In this document: positions 24,007-34,882 of the stretch, in pieces
How the letters are laid out: each line of letters starts with the position of its first letter
How positions within the stretch are numbered: position 1 is the first letter of the stretch
Source of the DNA: Lineus longissimus
Taxonomy: Eukaryota > Nemertea > Pilidiophora > Heteronemertea > Lineidae
Direction of reading: 5' to 3'
Assembly (NCBI RefSeq): GCF_910592395.1
Contig: NC_088309.1
Coordinates: forward strand, 9,674,501 to 9,738,500
DNA: 64,000 bases
Translations under genes and position numbers: made by a program
Notes under the pieces: model-generated
The model's database searches: none
Seen by the model: only the letters and a program-made list of their open reading frames with translations
Told to the model about the DNA's origin: nothing

Positions 24007-25507
24007 TGTTTAGTAAGGAGAACTCCGCTGGAGACGTTTCGGATACACCTCAACATTCAATGCAATCTTTTTTGACTATTCATCAACATGTAGTTGCCTA
24101 ACAAAATAAAGATATGCTAGTACTTATTACGAAACCATTCCACGATATAGCTATAGCCTTTCTTTTTCAAGAACCTTAAGTTCCCCGGTGATATCAAAGG
24201 GGCATGTTGACAAATCCCTGGTTTTACATCAAAGATGGAATGTATACCTTTCGTTCCAACAACATCCAGCTGCAACCAGTAGTGTTCAATAGGCCTACAC
24301 TTCGCCTCCCGATATTTGTAATGACGAAGGAGTGAAAAAAACTTAATCTCAGGATGTTCCAACAATCGAAAGCTCACTTTATAGCTGCTCAGTCGACATT
24401 CCTCCAAAACGCCATCTTCAGTATTATCATCAGATAATCGACAGAGGACAATACATTGGATAACGATTTGGGTTGGTTGCACGGCTTTCATTCTTGACCA
24501 TTTCTTCCCTCTTGAGCACTGACCAACAAATCGATTCCTTTGAGGACATTGAATCAGCAGCGCGGCCGGCAGAAGATATCAAATGATATTATCTTTGATC
24601 TTCTCTCTGCCAACACAGACTGCCTTTACACCATGCATGAGGTATTTTCACAAGCGGCTGCCGGAATATCAGCTCATCCTGGCACCAGTAGTCTTCAATA
24701 TACTCCGCCTCTCGATATTGTGTATAAAGTAGGAATATCAAAAACCTCGGGCTGGTATCACTCAACACTGCATGACCAACAAATCAATTCCTTTGAGGAC
24801 TTTAAATCAGCAGCGCGGTCGGCACAAGTTCGACCGGCAGAAGCTCCTCCGAAATGGCCGCATGCGTTTGCATGAATGACGTCATCGTGAGAATTTGCCC
24901 GAAAACGGTGCGCGGCTGTGACTGGTATAAAATGCGACTTCCGATATCAGATGATGTGTGCACCTCAGAAATGATGGTATACATGAACAGCCTGCCATAC
25001 GCAGCAATAATGTTGAAACCAGACTCCCCTCCCCAGTTAATTTGACAATTATATATGGCAATGTCATGTTAGATTATTGGCTAAGTTTTTTTATTCGAAC
25101 ACGAGCTTCATTGGATAATGATGACAAAATCCCTGGAGATATATTTTCAGCTACATCAATTATCAATTTATTGCTTCATGAGGTGTTATTCTTATTTTTT
25201 CTATACTGTACGCTATAAAGCCACACAATGCGCATATATCAACACACAACGTACAAAGTATTTTTTTCGCCAAGGAAATTTAAATTCATTAGTAAAAATC
25301 CCAATCTTGGTTATCTGCCAATGCGAATTTGTCCTTTTTTTCAGAAATGGGACCCAAGATAGTTTTTTGGTGACATAAACACATGACATTGTTTGAATGA
25401 ATGTCTGTACAGCCGAACACAAAATGAACTACCATATACTAAGTCCACTAATTTACCATTCTTCCCATTTACTAGTCTTTGTTCCCAAGGATTTGGGCTC
25501 TTCTTCT
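24007..25507. other. Intergenic with a local duplication
   Basis: No supported gene. About 24520-24570 and 24774-24845 share GACCAACAAATC(G/A)ATTCC and CAGCAGCGCGG(C/T)CGGCA. About 24285-24320 and 24685-24720 share AGTAGT(G/C)TTCAATA and CCGCCTC-like words. These look like remains of a duplicated dispersed element. TTTATT at 25167-25172 is a possible minus-strand poly(A) signal for the FABP gene to the right. Confidence 0.5.
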
Positions 25508-26821
25508 TTAACATTTCTCGAAGATTGTCTCTGCAGTCACCCCAGAGTCCATCAAGGTTGTTGACTGAAAAAAAGTGGACAGTTTAATCAAGCAATTAAT
25601 GACATACAAGTACGTTGACGGTAGGTCCTACGGCTACTTGGGAACCCGGCTGGAAAATGTACCGAGTATATACAATATAACGATTGTGATCAAAGACGTC
25701 AAGTGCGCTAAAATCTGAACCATTGGTGATCCGCACCGAAGGTATACTCTATCATGGACTTCCAGATTTCCGTGACTCGACTTACGTTAAGCATGAGGTT
25801 TCCCTTCAGTTCCCTGACAATCCTTATCTTTGACATTGGTGCATCCACGTAGGCACCCTCTGTCACCAATTTGTCACCCTCCCAGTTTGTTATGGACTGC
25901 AATGGGGAATACATGTATGTGCTGAGGAATTAGTCTCTGATATACCCCTCGTCATCTAGCTCCGTTGCAGGAAGCAACTTGGCCGTCTATGGGAGTTCCC
26001 ATATTCAGGTATTCAGAAAAACATGTCATCACTGCCAAGAAAAAATCCCATTGGAGATTTATCACTCTGAGACACAAATCTCTAATCTATACTTGATGCA
26101 TGTAGGGTAACGTGGGACAATTATAGCCCTAGCTGGCAGTACGCAATAATGCACACAGAGGCTATTACCGCCTTACTTTGCAGTGTATTTTTTCGTGCAC
26201 ACGGGATTGCATTCTCCTTTTACAAAGCCAGCCAGTTTTTATTAAACCCTACCATTGGTTGTGAACCTATGCAATATGTTGAGGGTTTGTCCAACGGACT
26301 TCAAATGGCCATATGCAACAGTAGTGAAACTGTTCATTATCTTAACCGTATCCTACCGCGACCTCTCTTCCTAAATTATCCTTTTGTACTTCTTTCGTCC
26401 CGATTTTCCCCTCGACTACCACTGCCTTACCATCAGGATCGGTGTATACATGCGTGAATTCTTCACCATTGTGCCTGGTTTCGAAACTGAGGCTGGTCTT
26501 CATATACTTGATGACTTCGGCAGAGTAACCTAGACAAGTCAAGAGGCGTATGGTGAAGTTTATTCTTTCTAAATAGTTTTAGTGAGGTCGTGAAGGCAGT
26601 CACTGCTTCGACGATGGGAGTATCCTCGAAAATAGGCCTTAGAATTTCGTTAAAACGATATAGCTAATATCTCAAGATGAATTACTCACTTCAGCAGACT
26701 GAAAACGCTTTGTTGTTTTTCATAATACGTTGTGAGGTCACTCACCTTCCTTCGCCATTACTACGTCAACGTTGTCGTCGGCGGACTTCACCTTCCATTT
26801 TCCACTGAAGTTGACAGGCAT
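25508..26821 (-). CDS. Fatty-acid-binding protein (FABP), gene A
   Basis: Four exons: 26746-26821, 26357-26529, 25786-25896 and 25508-25564 (TAA), giving 138 residues. The 76/173/111/57-nt pattern and phases are the classic FABP gene structure. FABPs are small cytosolic beta-barrel carriers of fatty acids and related lipids. The N-terminus MPVNFSGKWKVKSADDNVDV carries the GxWK signature, followed by a YMKTSLSFET strand and SITNWEGDKLV. The C-terminus reads TAETIFEKC, so the usual Arg-x-Tyr carboxylate clamp of FABPs appears as Thr-x-Phe, and ligand handling may differ. A TATA-like CATATATC lies near 26910-26918, about 90 bp upstream of ATG. First of a same-strand cluster. Confidence 0.95.
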
Positions 26822-28025
26822 TTTGAAAATTGGAAACTTTCAAATGACCAACCTTTCTCTGCACTGGAGATATTCTTTTACTCATATACCAAGGCACTGG
26901 CAAACTTTAGATATATGCTCTCGTGATTGTTAAGTAAAATCGAAGTACGAGTAACACGGGCCGAGTCCGTAGCCTATTGCATTTTATGTTTGGAACGCTC
27001 CGCAAGCGGTCTGGGTCGCAAATCAGGATTAAACCCACAATAACTCGCCAAAATGTTGTGCTAATGCCCGTCTAGGCACTAATACTTTCATAAAGGTAAC
27101 GGTAAAAAAAGATTAAGTCGTGTGAAGATAACTTGATAATTGTCAGTAATGAGAAGCGATCGTCTGTGTCCGAGACCAATGGATTTGTCCCCGCGTATCG
27201 AGACTAATTGTCACATGCCGATTTATCAGCGATGTGTGACAATCCTAGAGAGTCTCGGTGTGGGATACCGACGAACAACGCCGATAGATCAGCAAGATCT
27301 TCATGCCGACTTACCGGCAGTGAATGGCAATCCTATAAAGTCTCCTCCTGCACCGCTGGTGAAAGGATGGATATATGTACAACGACGGCAGATCGGCACG
27401 GCTAGTGGCTTATAGGTGCAGCTTCTAACGCCCTTGGCATATAGCGTCAAATGATGTAAAAGCGAAAAGACGATTTTTTGCGCCAAGTTTCCAGTCATCT
27501 CATGCAGTCACTCATTGGAGATATTTTACGTTTAAACGATAGATGGCTTTTCGTCCGTCCCTGATTGCTCATTTTCAATCATTAACGTAATTCATTTTTT
27601 TGTAAATAAAAAAAGAAACTGCGGAGGGTTTTGGTAACAGAATACGTATATTTTATGTATCGTATAGAAACTTTACAACAGTTGTGATTCTTTTGCAAGA
27701 AGTCAGTTGCGTGAGCCTTGTATCGTATTGGCTGAAGAAAATGAGTGGCAAGACGAAACACTGTGCTTGTGTTGGACCACCATCCCGTATTACCAAAGGA
27801 AATGGTAAAAGTCCCCACGTATTCTGTGTAATGGCATTGCGCCTTCCTTGACACAGGCAGACGTCCCTGGGGTTCTCAGCATGGCCTTCCCATGGACGTT
27901 CCTTGCCGGCGCCGGTGATTGTTGTATCATTTACTCTGGTCGACAGAAATGGATGTTACTACGAGATTCCTACGTAACCCACACACATGTACGAGTTTTT
28001 TTTCTAAAAAGACTTGACGAAGTAA

Positions 28026-30931
28026 TCAGCATTTCTCGAAGACCATCTCTGAGGTTATTCCGGCGTCAACCAAAGTGGACATCTGAAAATAAGCAAGGGG
28101 AAAATAAGCATAAGAATCATTGAGGAAATTGTAGCCGTGGGGTAGATCTAAATATTGACAAGATGCAAAAACATGGGTGGTCAAGGTATAGGCCAGGTGC
28201 TGCTGCACGGATGAGAACTGCCCCCGTTCCCACGTGCAGTATACCAAGAGCATGCCATCTTCTTACCGTAATCATGTTGCTTCCCTTTATTTCCCTAACG
28301 ATCCTAGAGTTTGGCACTGATCCATCACTGTAGGTCACCTCACTCACAAGTTTATCACCTTCCCAGTTCGTCAAAGACTGAAACGTGAAAATAGCAAGGG
28401 CATAATCATGATGATATTGGGTATGCATGTATACATACTTTATTTTCCGATAGCTACATGTATTGTCATGTAGAATTCGAGTTTTGGGCAAAGGAAACCT
28501 ATCCATAGTTTAAGTGTTAATTGTCTGGTGGCCATTTTGGACTCGCGGCCAAAATCAGAAGTGTCATTTAGCTTATTAGAAAAAAAATCGTTGACAAAAC
28601 GCAGAGAGAAAACGTTGACCACGTAAAAAGGCAGCGTTTCCTCAGCTTGCATGGGACTGATAGAGATATCAGGTAATCCTTTCCTAGCCATCTTGTTACC
28701 TGCAGGTGGAACTTCTGAAGAGTGGTCAAAATGTACTCAGGGAAATCAAACCCAAACTTACCGTATACGTTCTGCCCATTAAATCCTTGTCTTCCATTTT
28801 CTGACCGATCTTCCCCTTGACTACCTTCTCTTTACCGTCAGGAGTTCTGTAAGTGTTCTCGTAATCATCGCCACTCTGCTTGGTTTCAAAACTGATCTTG
28901 GTCTTCATGTACTCGATAACTGGAGCAGGGTAGCCTGCAAAATCAAAGGACGACGTTGTAGGTTTGCTCGTATAGGTTTTCCCTTATATCGTCGTCTTTT
29001 TTGGATCTGGTATTGGTAAAGACATTTAAGCTTGCAGCACACTGGACGCCAACTCCGGCGGCAAGGCGCGTTTTTTGCCGCAAGAGTCCTGAACGCCTGA
29101 AAAATCCGTAGTGTGCTACGGACGGCGTCAGGCAAACGCCACTTGCCGCAACTTGCCGCAACTTGCCGCCACTTGCCGCCAGATATCTAGCATGTTTGAT
29201 TTTTGACGCCTGTAGCGGCGTCTGAACGCCAGTGAACGCAAGAAGAATCCAGGTGTGCTACGGATCGCCGCCAGAGTTGGCGTCAACCAGCGTCAACGGC
29301 GAGGCTTTGGCCAATCAGCTTGCGTCTTGACGTCACATGATATCAAAATTGCAGCCCCCACGATTCTTGGAAGTGGCGGAAAAGACGCTACTGGACGCCA
29401 ATTCTGAGTAGGTGTGCTATGAGCGCGATCCACTGCCGCCAACTCTGGCGTCGAGCGGCGTTCAGTCGCGTTCAGTCTGACGCGCATATATGGCAAGCCA
29501 AAGCGGAATTTATTCAAGACTTTAGAATAACCATTCAAGAAGTTAAATATAAGTTCAAGAAGGAAATATATGTTCAAGACTAAAATATGTTCAACCTTAA
29601 ATCAAATGTTTTCAACCTTAAATAAAATATGTTCAACCTTGAATAAAATATGTTCAACCTTGAATAAAATATGTCCAACCTTGAACAAAATATATTCAAG
29701 ACTCACGTGACCATATTCAAGACTCACGTGACCATATTCAAGACGCACGTGACCACAAAATTGATGACGTAGAGCGTAGAATCTGTGGTACTTCTGATGC
29801 GTTCTGTTTCACGACGTGATTGATTGCCTGTATAGCCTAAACACTCAAACATGTCAAAAGACAACGAGAATCCGATACAGTGGTATGAAAGGTGAGAGGC
29901 ATTGCGCATTTTGAACCTATAATTTGCCTGATATGTCTGTGAAACATGTATCGACTCTGACATTCACTCGGCATCCATGTCATGATGTGTAGGATTACAG
30001 TACATGTCAGGTGTAGGCGGCTAGGTACGTGTACAACCATGTGTCAAAACCTTCGTGCGAACAATTCGAGCTCCGAAACGCAACACAAGTACCATGGGTT
30101 CGGGAAAGTCTGGACGCGGGTTCGGGAAAGTCCGTAAAGCATCAAAACATGAGCAACAACGTCATCAATTTTGTGGTCACGTGCGTCTTGAATATGGTCA
30201 CGTGAGTCTTGAATATATTTTGTTCAAGGTTGAATATATTTTGTTAAAGGTTGGACATATTTTGTTCAAGGTTGGACATATTTTATTCAAGGTTGAACAT
30301 ATTTTATTCAAGGTTGAACATATTTTATTTAAGGTTGAAAACATTTGATTCAAGGTTGAAAACATTTGATTCAAGGTTGAACATATTTTAGTCTTGAACA
30401 TATATTTCCTTCTTGAACTTATATTTAACTTCTTGAATGGTTATTCTAAAGTCTTGAATAAATTCCGCTTTGGCTTGCCATACGCATAGGTTGGAGAATC
30501 AGGGAGCTCATTACATCGTCGATGAGAAACACATACATAGTACTTCGTTGTTCGTAGCTCTTTGTATGGGTTGAGAGACCTGCCTTGTTTGTTGGGAACG
30601 AGGGATTCGCGAAGAACACAGCATTGGTGTCGACACGTGAAAAATCTAACATGACGGCATCTTGCAGTCTTGTCAGCAACGAGTCGGGAAGAAAATCAAT
30701 CAACGGGGATCGCTATTTAGCCGATCGATAGGCTGCGACGTTTTTGGAACCGTACGGGAGCCGTGAAGCAGGAGGTCTCTAATTCACCTAAAGAAGTACC
30801 GTAATGCCTGATAATCTCGTCTAATATTGGCCGAACAGTGTTAAGTCCAACTTACCACTCTTCGTCATTATTTCATCAACGTTGGCATCGCACGATTTCA
30901 CCTTCCATTTTCCACTGAAATCGACCGGCAT
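28026..30931 (-). CDS. Fatty-acid-binding protein (FABP), gene B
   Basis: Exons 30856-30931, 28762-28934, 28267-28377 and 28026-28082 (TGA), 138 residues, with exon sizes identical to gene A. The start MPVDFSGKWKVKSCDANVDE and the middle YMKTKISFETKQSGDDYEN are canonical. The end TSEMVFEKC again lacks the C-terminal Arg of the fatty-acid clamp. Intron 1 (about 1.9 kb) holds a GC-rich repeat block and a 994-bp foldback transposon. A TATA box (TATAAAATCG on the minus strand) sits at 31024-31030, about 93 bp before ATG, in a context (GGCGCCGTC then TATA) also found upstream of gene C. Confidence 0.95.
29030..29475. repeat. GC-rich palindromic repeat block in FABP B intron 1
   Basis: Contains tandem ACTTGCCGCA units (about 29147-29180), and both orientations of GACGCCAACTC(C/T)GGCGGC (near 29042, reverse near 29270, and a further copy near 29435). 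GTGTGCTA(C/T)G recurs three times. The composition is far more GC-rich than its surroundings. Probably fragments of one or more MITEs; I see no clean termini. Confidence 0.6.
29489..30482. mobile_element. 994-bp foldback transposon with 6-bp TSD
   Basis: The left end TATGGCAAGCCAAAGCGG and right end CCGCTTTGGCTTGCCATA are inverted repeats extending about 280 bp inward. They are flanked by direct repeats CGCATA at 29483-29488 and 30483-30488. Within each arm is a tandem run of about 20-bp units of the TTCAACCTTGAATAAAATATG type, plus TATTCAAGACTCACGTGACC units. The 0.4-kb centre has no coding frame, so the element is non-autonomous. Termini and TSD length match the element at 59426. TAY termini with a 6-bp TSD are reported for the IS3EU superfamily; that assignment is inference. 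Confidence 0.88.
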
Positions 30932-31023
30932 TTTGAAACAAAAAAATATCACAGCTTATACGACGGCACAACTTTCCCTTGCGTTGGCAATTCTGAGAGT
31001 GGATATCGAGGCGCCGTCAATCG

Positions 31024-31030
31024 ATTTTAT
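31024..31030 (-). promoter_or_regulatory. TATA box of FABP gene B
   Basis: TATAAAA on the minus strand. The flanking GGCGCCGTC is echoed as GCACCGTCG beside the gene C TATA box at 33905-33911, which indicates duplicated core promoters. Confidence 0.65.
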
Positions 31031-31290
31031 ATCAATTTACTATGACGTAATAACTCCTATAACTATAGTTAAATAAACAGTGGTAAGTAATTAGTTTCCT
31101 TTTGGTTGTTAGATGTCATATTTGACATGCACTTTTATGACCAAACTAATACTTATATCTTGGAAACCACACGATAAGTGAAAGCAAACAACAGGTGAAA
31201 ACAAGTCTCACGTAAGACTATGAGTACGTTTATAGGATCGCCACATTTCTCTTCTCAATATTTGAACAACGAGGCTCGCATGGCGCAATA

Positions 31291-31423
31291 TAGGGAGTTT
31301 TCGCAAAAGCCCCCGAAACGTCAATGCGAACGCCTATCTCATTGTTCGACCTGCTGATCACGATGCAGAACAATGGGATAGGAGTTGGCGTTGGCGTTTC
31401 GGGGGCTTTGCGAAAACTCACTA
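31291..31423. mobile_element. Short palindromic MITE, TAGKGAGTTTTCGC ends
   Basis: Left arm TAGGGAGTTTTCGCAAA and right arm TTTGCGAAAACTCACTA form an inverted repeat extending about 55 bp on each side through CCCCGAAACG and ATCTCATTGTTC, around a 20-bp centre. Total about 133 bp. It lies between FABP genes B and C. Confidence 0.8.
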
Positions 31424-31969
31424 TTGATAAAAATGAATCACTCGATCACGCCAAAGAAAAAGAAAAAACTGATGTTTGGTTACAAAAGAATAGGTTTTAT
31501 TTCAGGCATCTTTCAGCGAATTTACCGTCATATATGATGTATCTGATTTCATAAATTCCGATACAAGTCTTTTTGTATAGTATTCATGAGAGCGCACAAT
31601 GTTTAACTGCAAAGGCCTATTATATATTTTAGTTACATCATCTGCAACTACAAAGTTTCGTTGTAAACATCACTTCAGCAAAATCCCGGCAGTTAAAATA
31701 GTTTAAAACACAAAAAAGGGATTATGGTGGAATATCCCGAAGTGGACACGTCTGTTCGCAGGATAATACAGAAAATGTATTCTCTATATATGGGGACTGT
31801 CAATGACTGTGGTTTTAGTCCAAATGGCTCGTTTCTATTCAATTCAACATATGCATGCAATCAGGACACTTCCCTCTATAGCGCATGTACTACATGTAAT
31901 TGTGAAATTGCGATTCATGAATGTGATGCTGGTATGATGACAGTCGCCTCAGCATGATCCCGATCCATA

Positions 31970-33807
31970 TCAACATCTCTCAAACACTGTCACAGCAGTC
32001 AAACCGGAATCAACCAATGTTGTTGCCTGAAAAAAGTAAACGAGCATGTACTATTTAGGCCGGCAGTTACTTTGAAAATAATGAAAAATGATATTCCGCC
32101 ACTATAATTATACATGTATACTAGTATGCAAGTGGTTCAATCAGCAATGGCTAACTTGAACCGAGCTTTATATTATGTCACTTGAGGCTTCTCAAAAATG
32201 AGATGTCTTTTCAAATGGCGAATGGTGACTGAAAGGGTACTTATCAGTGGGAACTTCACACCAATTTTCCAACTAGTTTTCATTGTAAGAAACTGTTTTA
32301 AGAAAAAAATTTATACAAAAAAGCTCCCCAACCTCCTCTAAACATGTTAGTGCAGACTTAACTAATCACCACTGAGGAATCATTGCTGTATTTAACTGTC
32401 TTGTCTCCAACATTCACAGTTATGTGTCGCTTATTAAGACGGTCATCAGGCCTAAGCTATCTTCTTACCGTAACAAGTGTGTCTCCCTTTAACTCCCGGG
32501 TCGCCCTTGTACGCGGCAATGAAGCATCAGTAAAGCTCATCTCCGTCACTAACTTATCACCCTCCCATTTCGTCATGGACTGAAACGGATAAGAACAGGG
32601 GCTATAAGACAAGTTTCCTACCTATAAACCAACTTCACGTGCACAAGATCTTATCACCAGTCTTCGTCACATTGTCCTCTGATGGAAAGTCAATCAACAG
32701 TCTTTGGTGAACTGGCTAAATTCTCTAAGCACGTTCGTCAATCCTCAGTGTTCATACTGCCTTCCAATCTCCCAATGAGAGGACTCCCTCCATTTGCCTC
32801 TTTAACCGGAAGAGACCAAATGGCGCTAGTATACGATGCAAGTATAACTTAGCAACCGCTACCATGGCAGGTCTAGGAGATTGACTTCCTTCATGGGGAG
32901 GGACGTAGCCTCGAAAACTCCAGCCGCCGATTCGAACCAACTATGCACCGGAGTGACTCCTAAGTGCACCGCCCAATAAGTCGCTTAGGAGGAACGACAA
33001 GGCCGATCCACTGCTTCCGGAGTATAACTCCGGTCCGCCCGGCCCATAATACTAGAATACGTACCGAGTATGGTCTTCCAATGAAATCCTTTTCATCTAC
33101 TTGCTTCCCGATCGTTCCCGTGACCACCTTGACATTACCATGGGGAGTGGTGTATTTCGTCTCGTAATCGTCCCCAGTGTACTTGCTTTCGAAAGAGAGC
33201 TTGGTCTTCATGTACTCAATAACTTCGGCAGGGAAGCCTTGAAAATTTGAGATGATTGAGCGTTGTTCAGTGACAGGCATGTTTGAATCCTACCCTTTTA
33301 GAAAACCAGTTTTACCGTCTTTTTGCACGGATGCACATAATGTCATTTTCCATAGAATTCTCAAAGGTTTTTTTTACATTGCAAGAAATATACACGATAT
33401 ACCTTATTTTCAGTAAACCATTCTACGAATACATGTATATACTCACAAGCTGCCGTAAAAGCTGCGCTTATGACGTATTTAAACATATCATTTTAAGTTT
33501 GGGATCGAGACGAATCGCCAGAAGAAACTGTCCAAATGCATTCAATCGCTGTGGAACAGTCAGCAGTATCTACAACGACATTTCATGATTTGCGAAACAT
33601 TCTAATTGTCTACACGACCGCAGCCACCATGTCTAGCCGGGAAATGCAGACTAGTTACGCCCATTATGTGTGATACACCGGGTGCGGGTTCCAGTAAAAC
33701 GTAGAGAAAATTCTTCTCACTCTTCACTTACCAAGCTTCGTCATCAGTTCATCAATGTTGTCATCGGTGGACTTCACCTTCCATTTTCCACTGAGATCGA
33801 CAGGCAT
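31970..33807 (-). CDS. Fatty-acid-binding protein (FABP), gene C
   Basis: Exons 33732-33807, 33065-33237, 32469-32579 and 31970-32026 (TGA), 138 residues, with the same exon sizes and phases as genes A and B. The start is MPVDLSGKWKVKSTDDNIDE, then YMKTKLSFESKYTGDDYET and SMTKWEGDKLVTEM. The end is TAVTVFERC, again without the Arg of the C-terminal clamp. The minus-strand TATA box TATAAAG at 33905-33911 lies about 98 bp before ATG, with GCACCGTCG beside it as in gene B. The three genes look like recent tandem duplicates. Confidence 0.95.
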
Positions 33808-33904
33808 TTTCTGAATTGGACGAACTTTCAAAGCAACGATAACACAGTCAGCTATCTCCTGCTCAGCCGATTCCTACAATAAATGGCACGGCACCGTCGT
33901 TCGA

Positions 33905-33911
33905 CTTTATA
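33905..33911 (-). promoter_or_regulatory. TATA box of FABP gene C
   Basis: TATAAAG on the minus strand, about 98 bp upstream of ATG, with the same neighbouring context as the gene B promoter. Confidence 0.65.
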
Positions 33912-34504
33912 TGATTTCGCAATCAAACTACACAACAATCTGTAATTAGTTCTATATTTGATTACGAGAGGTCAAATGCCACATTTCGACCCACTTTTGA
34001 GATGACATCTCAAAAGTTGGCGTTCTAGTGTTCTGTTTCCGCTGTTCCGGCTTGTGCACTACTTGTCACGACATGCTGGCGCACTTGCCATATCATGCTC
34101 GTGCACTTGCCTGACAAGTTTATACGCCAAACGCCATCGCCAGTGACTGACGTACATGTATGTTTTTGGCAGCCCATACTTCTCTAACAACCCCGGGTCA
34201 AGTTGTCCAAGAGAAAGTATGTCGTTTAGGTGGCGTTATCTTAGTTCTTCAATTAATCCCTTTGGACTTGTCATCTTAAAGTTAACAAAAACAGCCCATG
34301 GTCCAAAATCACAACTATTTCGATATAGCATACGCCGAAGAGCGTTTTCCTACCTTCGGACTTTGTCGATTGGGCGACGTGCCCTGCTATAAAATAGTAT
34401 ACAGGCTTCATCTCGACACGCAATAGAATCATGAAGCTGACATAAATATTAGCTGAGCTTCATGATATAGAGTCAAAGAAGTCAGAGTGTTCTTTTAACA
34501 AGTC

Positions 34505-34882
34505 TTTATTGCGAAATAAAGGCGTACATGGTAAGCAATACATTAACCTGTATATACTAGGACAATATCGAACACTAAAATACGCTCAGAATATGCATTC
34601 TTACTGTAGCCTCCCCTGCATGAGGGGACCCCACATGAGGCCAGGAATACGCAAGGCCTGAAGCTTGTTAAAGTTCGGAATCTGCATGTCTCGTGTAAAT
34701 AATGTCCCTATCTGGTCGTAATGGCTGTCGGGAAAGAGGAATGCGCAGATGAAATTTGCTGTCGATGTCCACTGATCGTCCATCGTAAATTCCAGGAGTA
34801 GAGTCATACACCCTATAAAATTTTATTTTCAAACTATGGATTGTGCACCAATATGAAGACTATTTTGATGTAATGGCGTGCC
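34505..34882 (-). other. 3' UTR and poly(A) signal of FABP locus D
   Basis: TTTATT at 34505-34510 is AATAAA on the minus strand, about 375 bp past the stop. No other gene is supported in this stretch. Confidence 0.65.

Noticed and set aside
24117-24875. Frames of 124 (minus) and 111 (plus) codons
   Set aside because: No recognisable domain, no splice support, and they overlap a locally duplicated non-coding segment.
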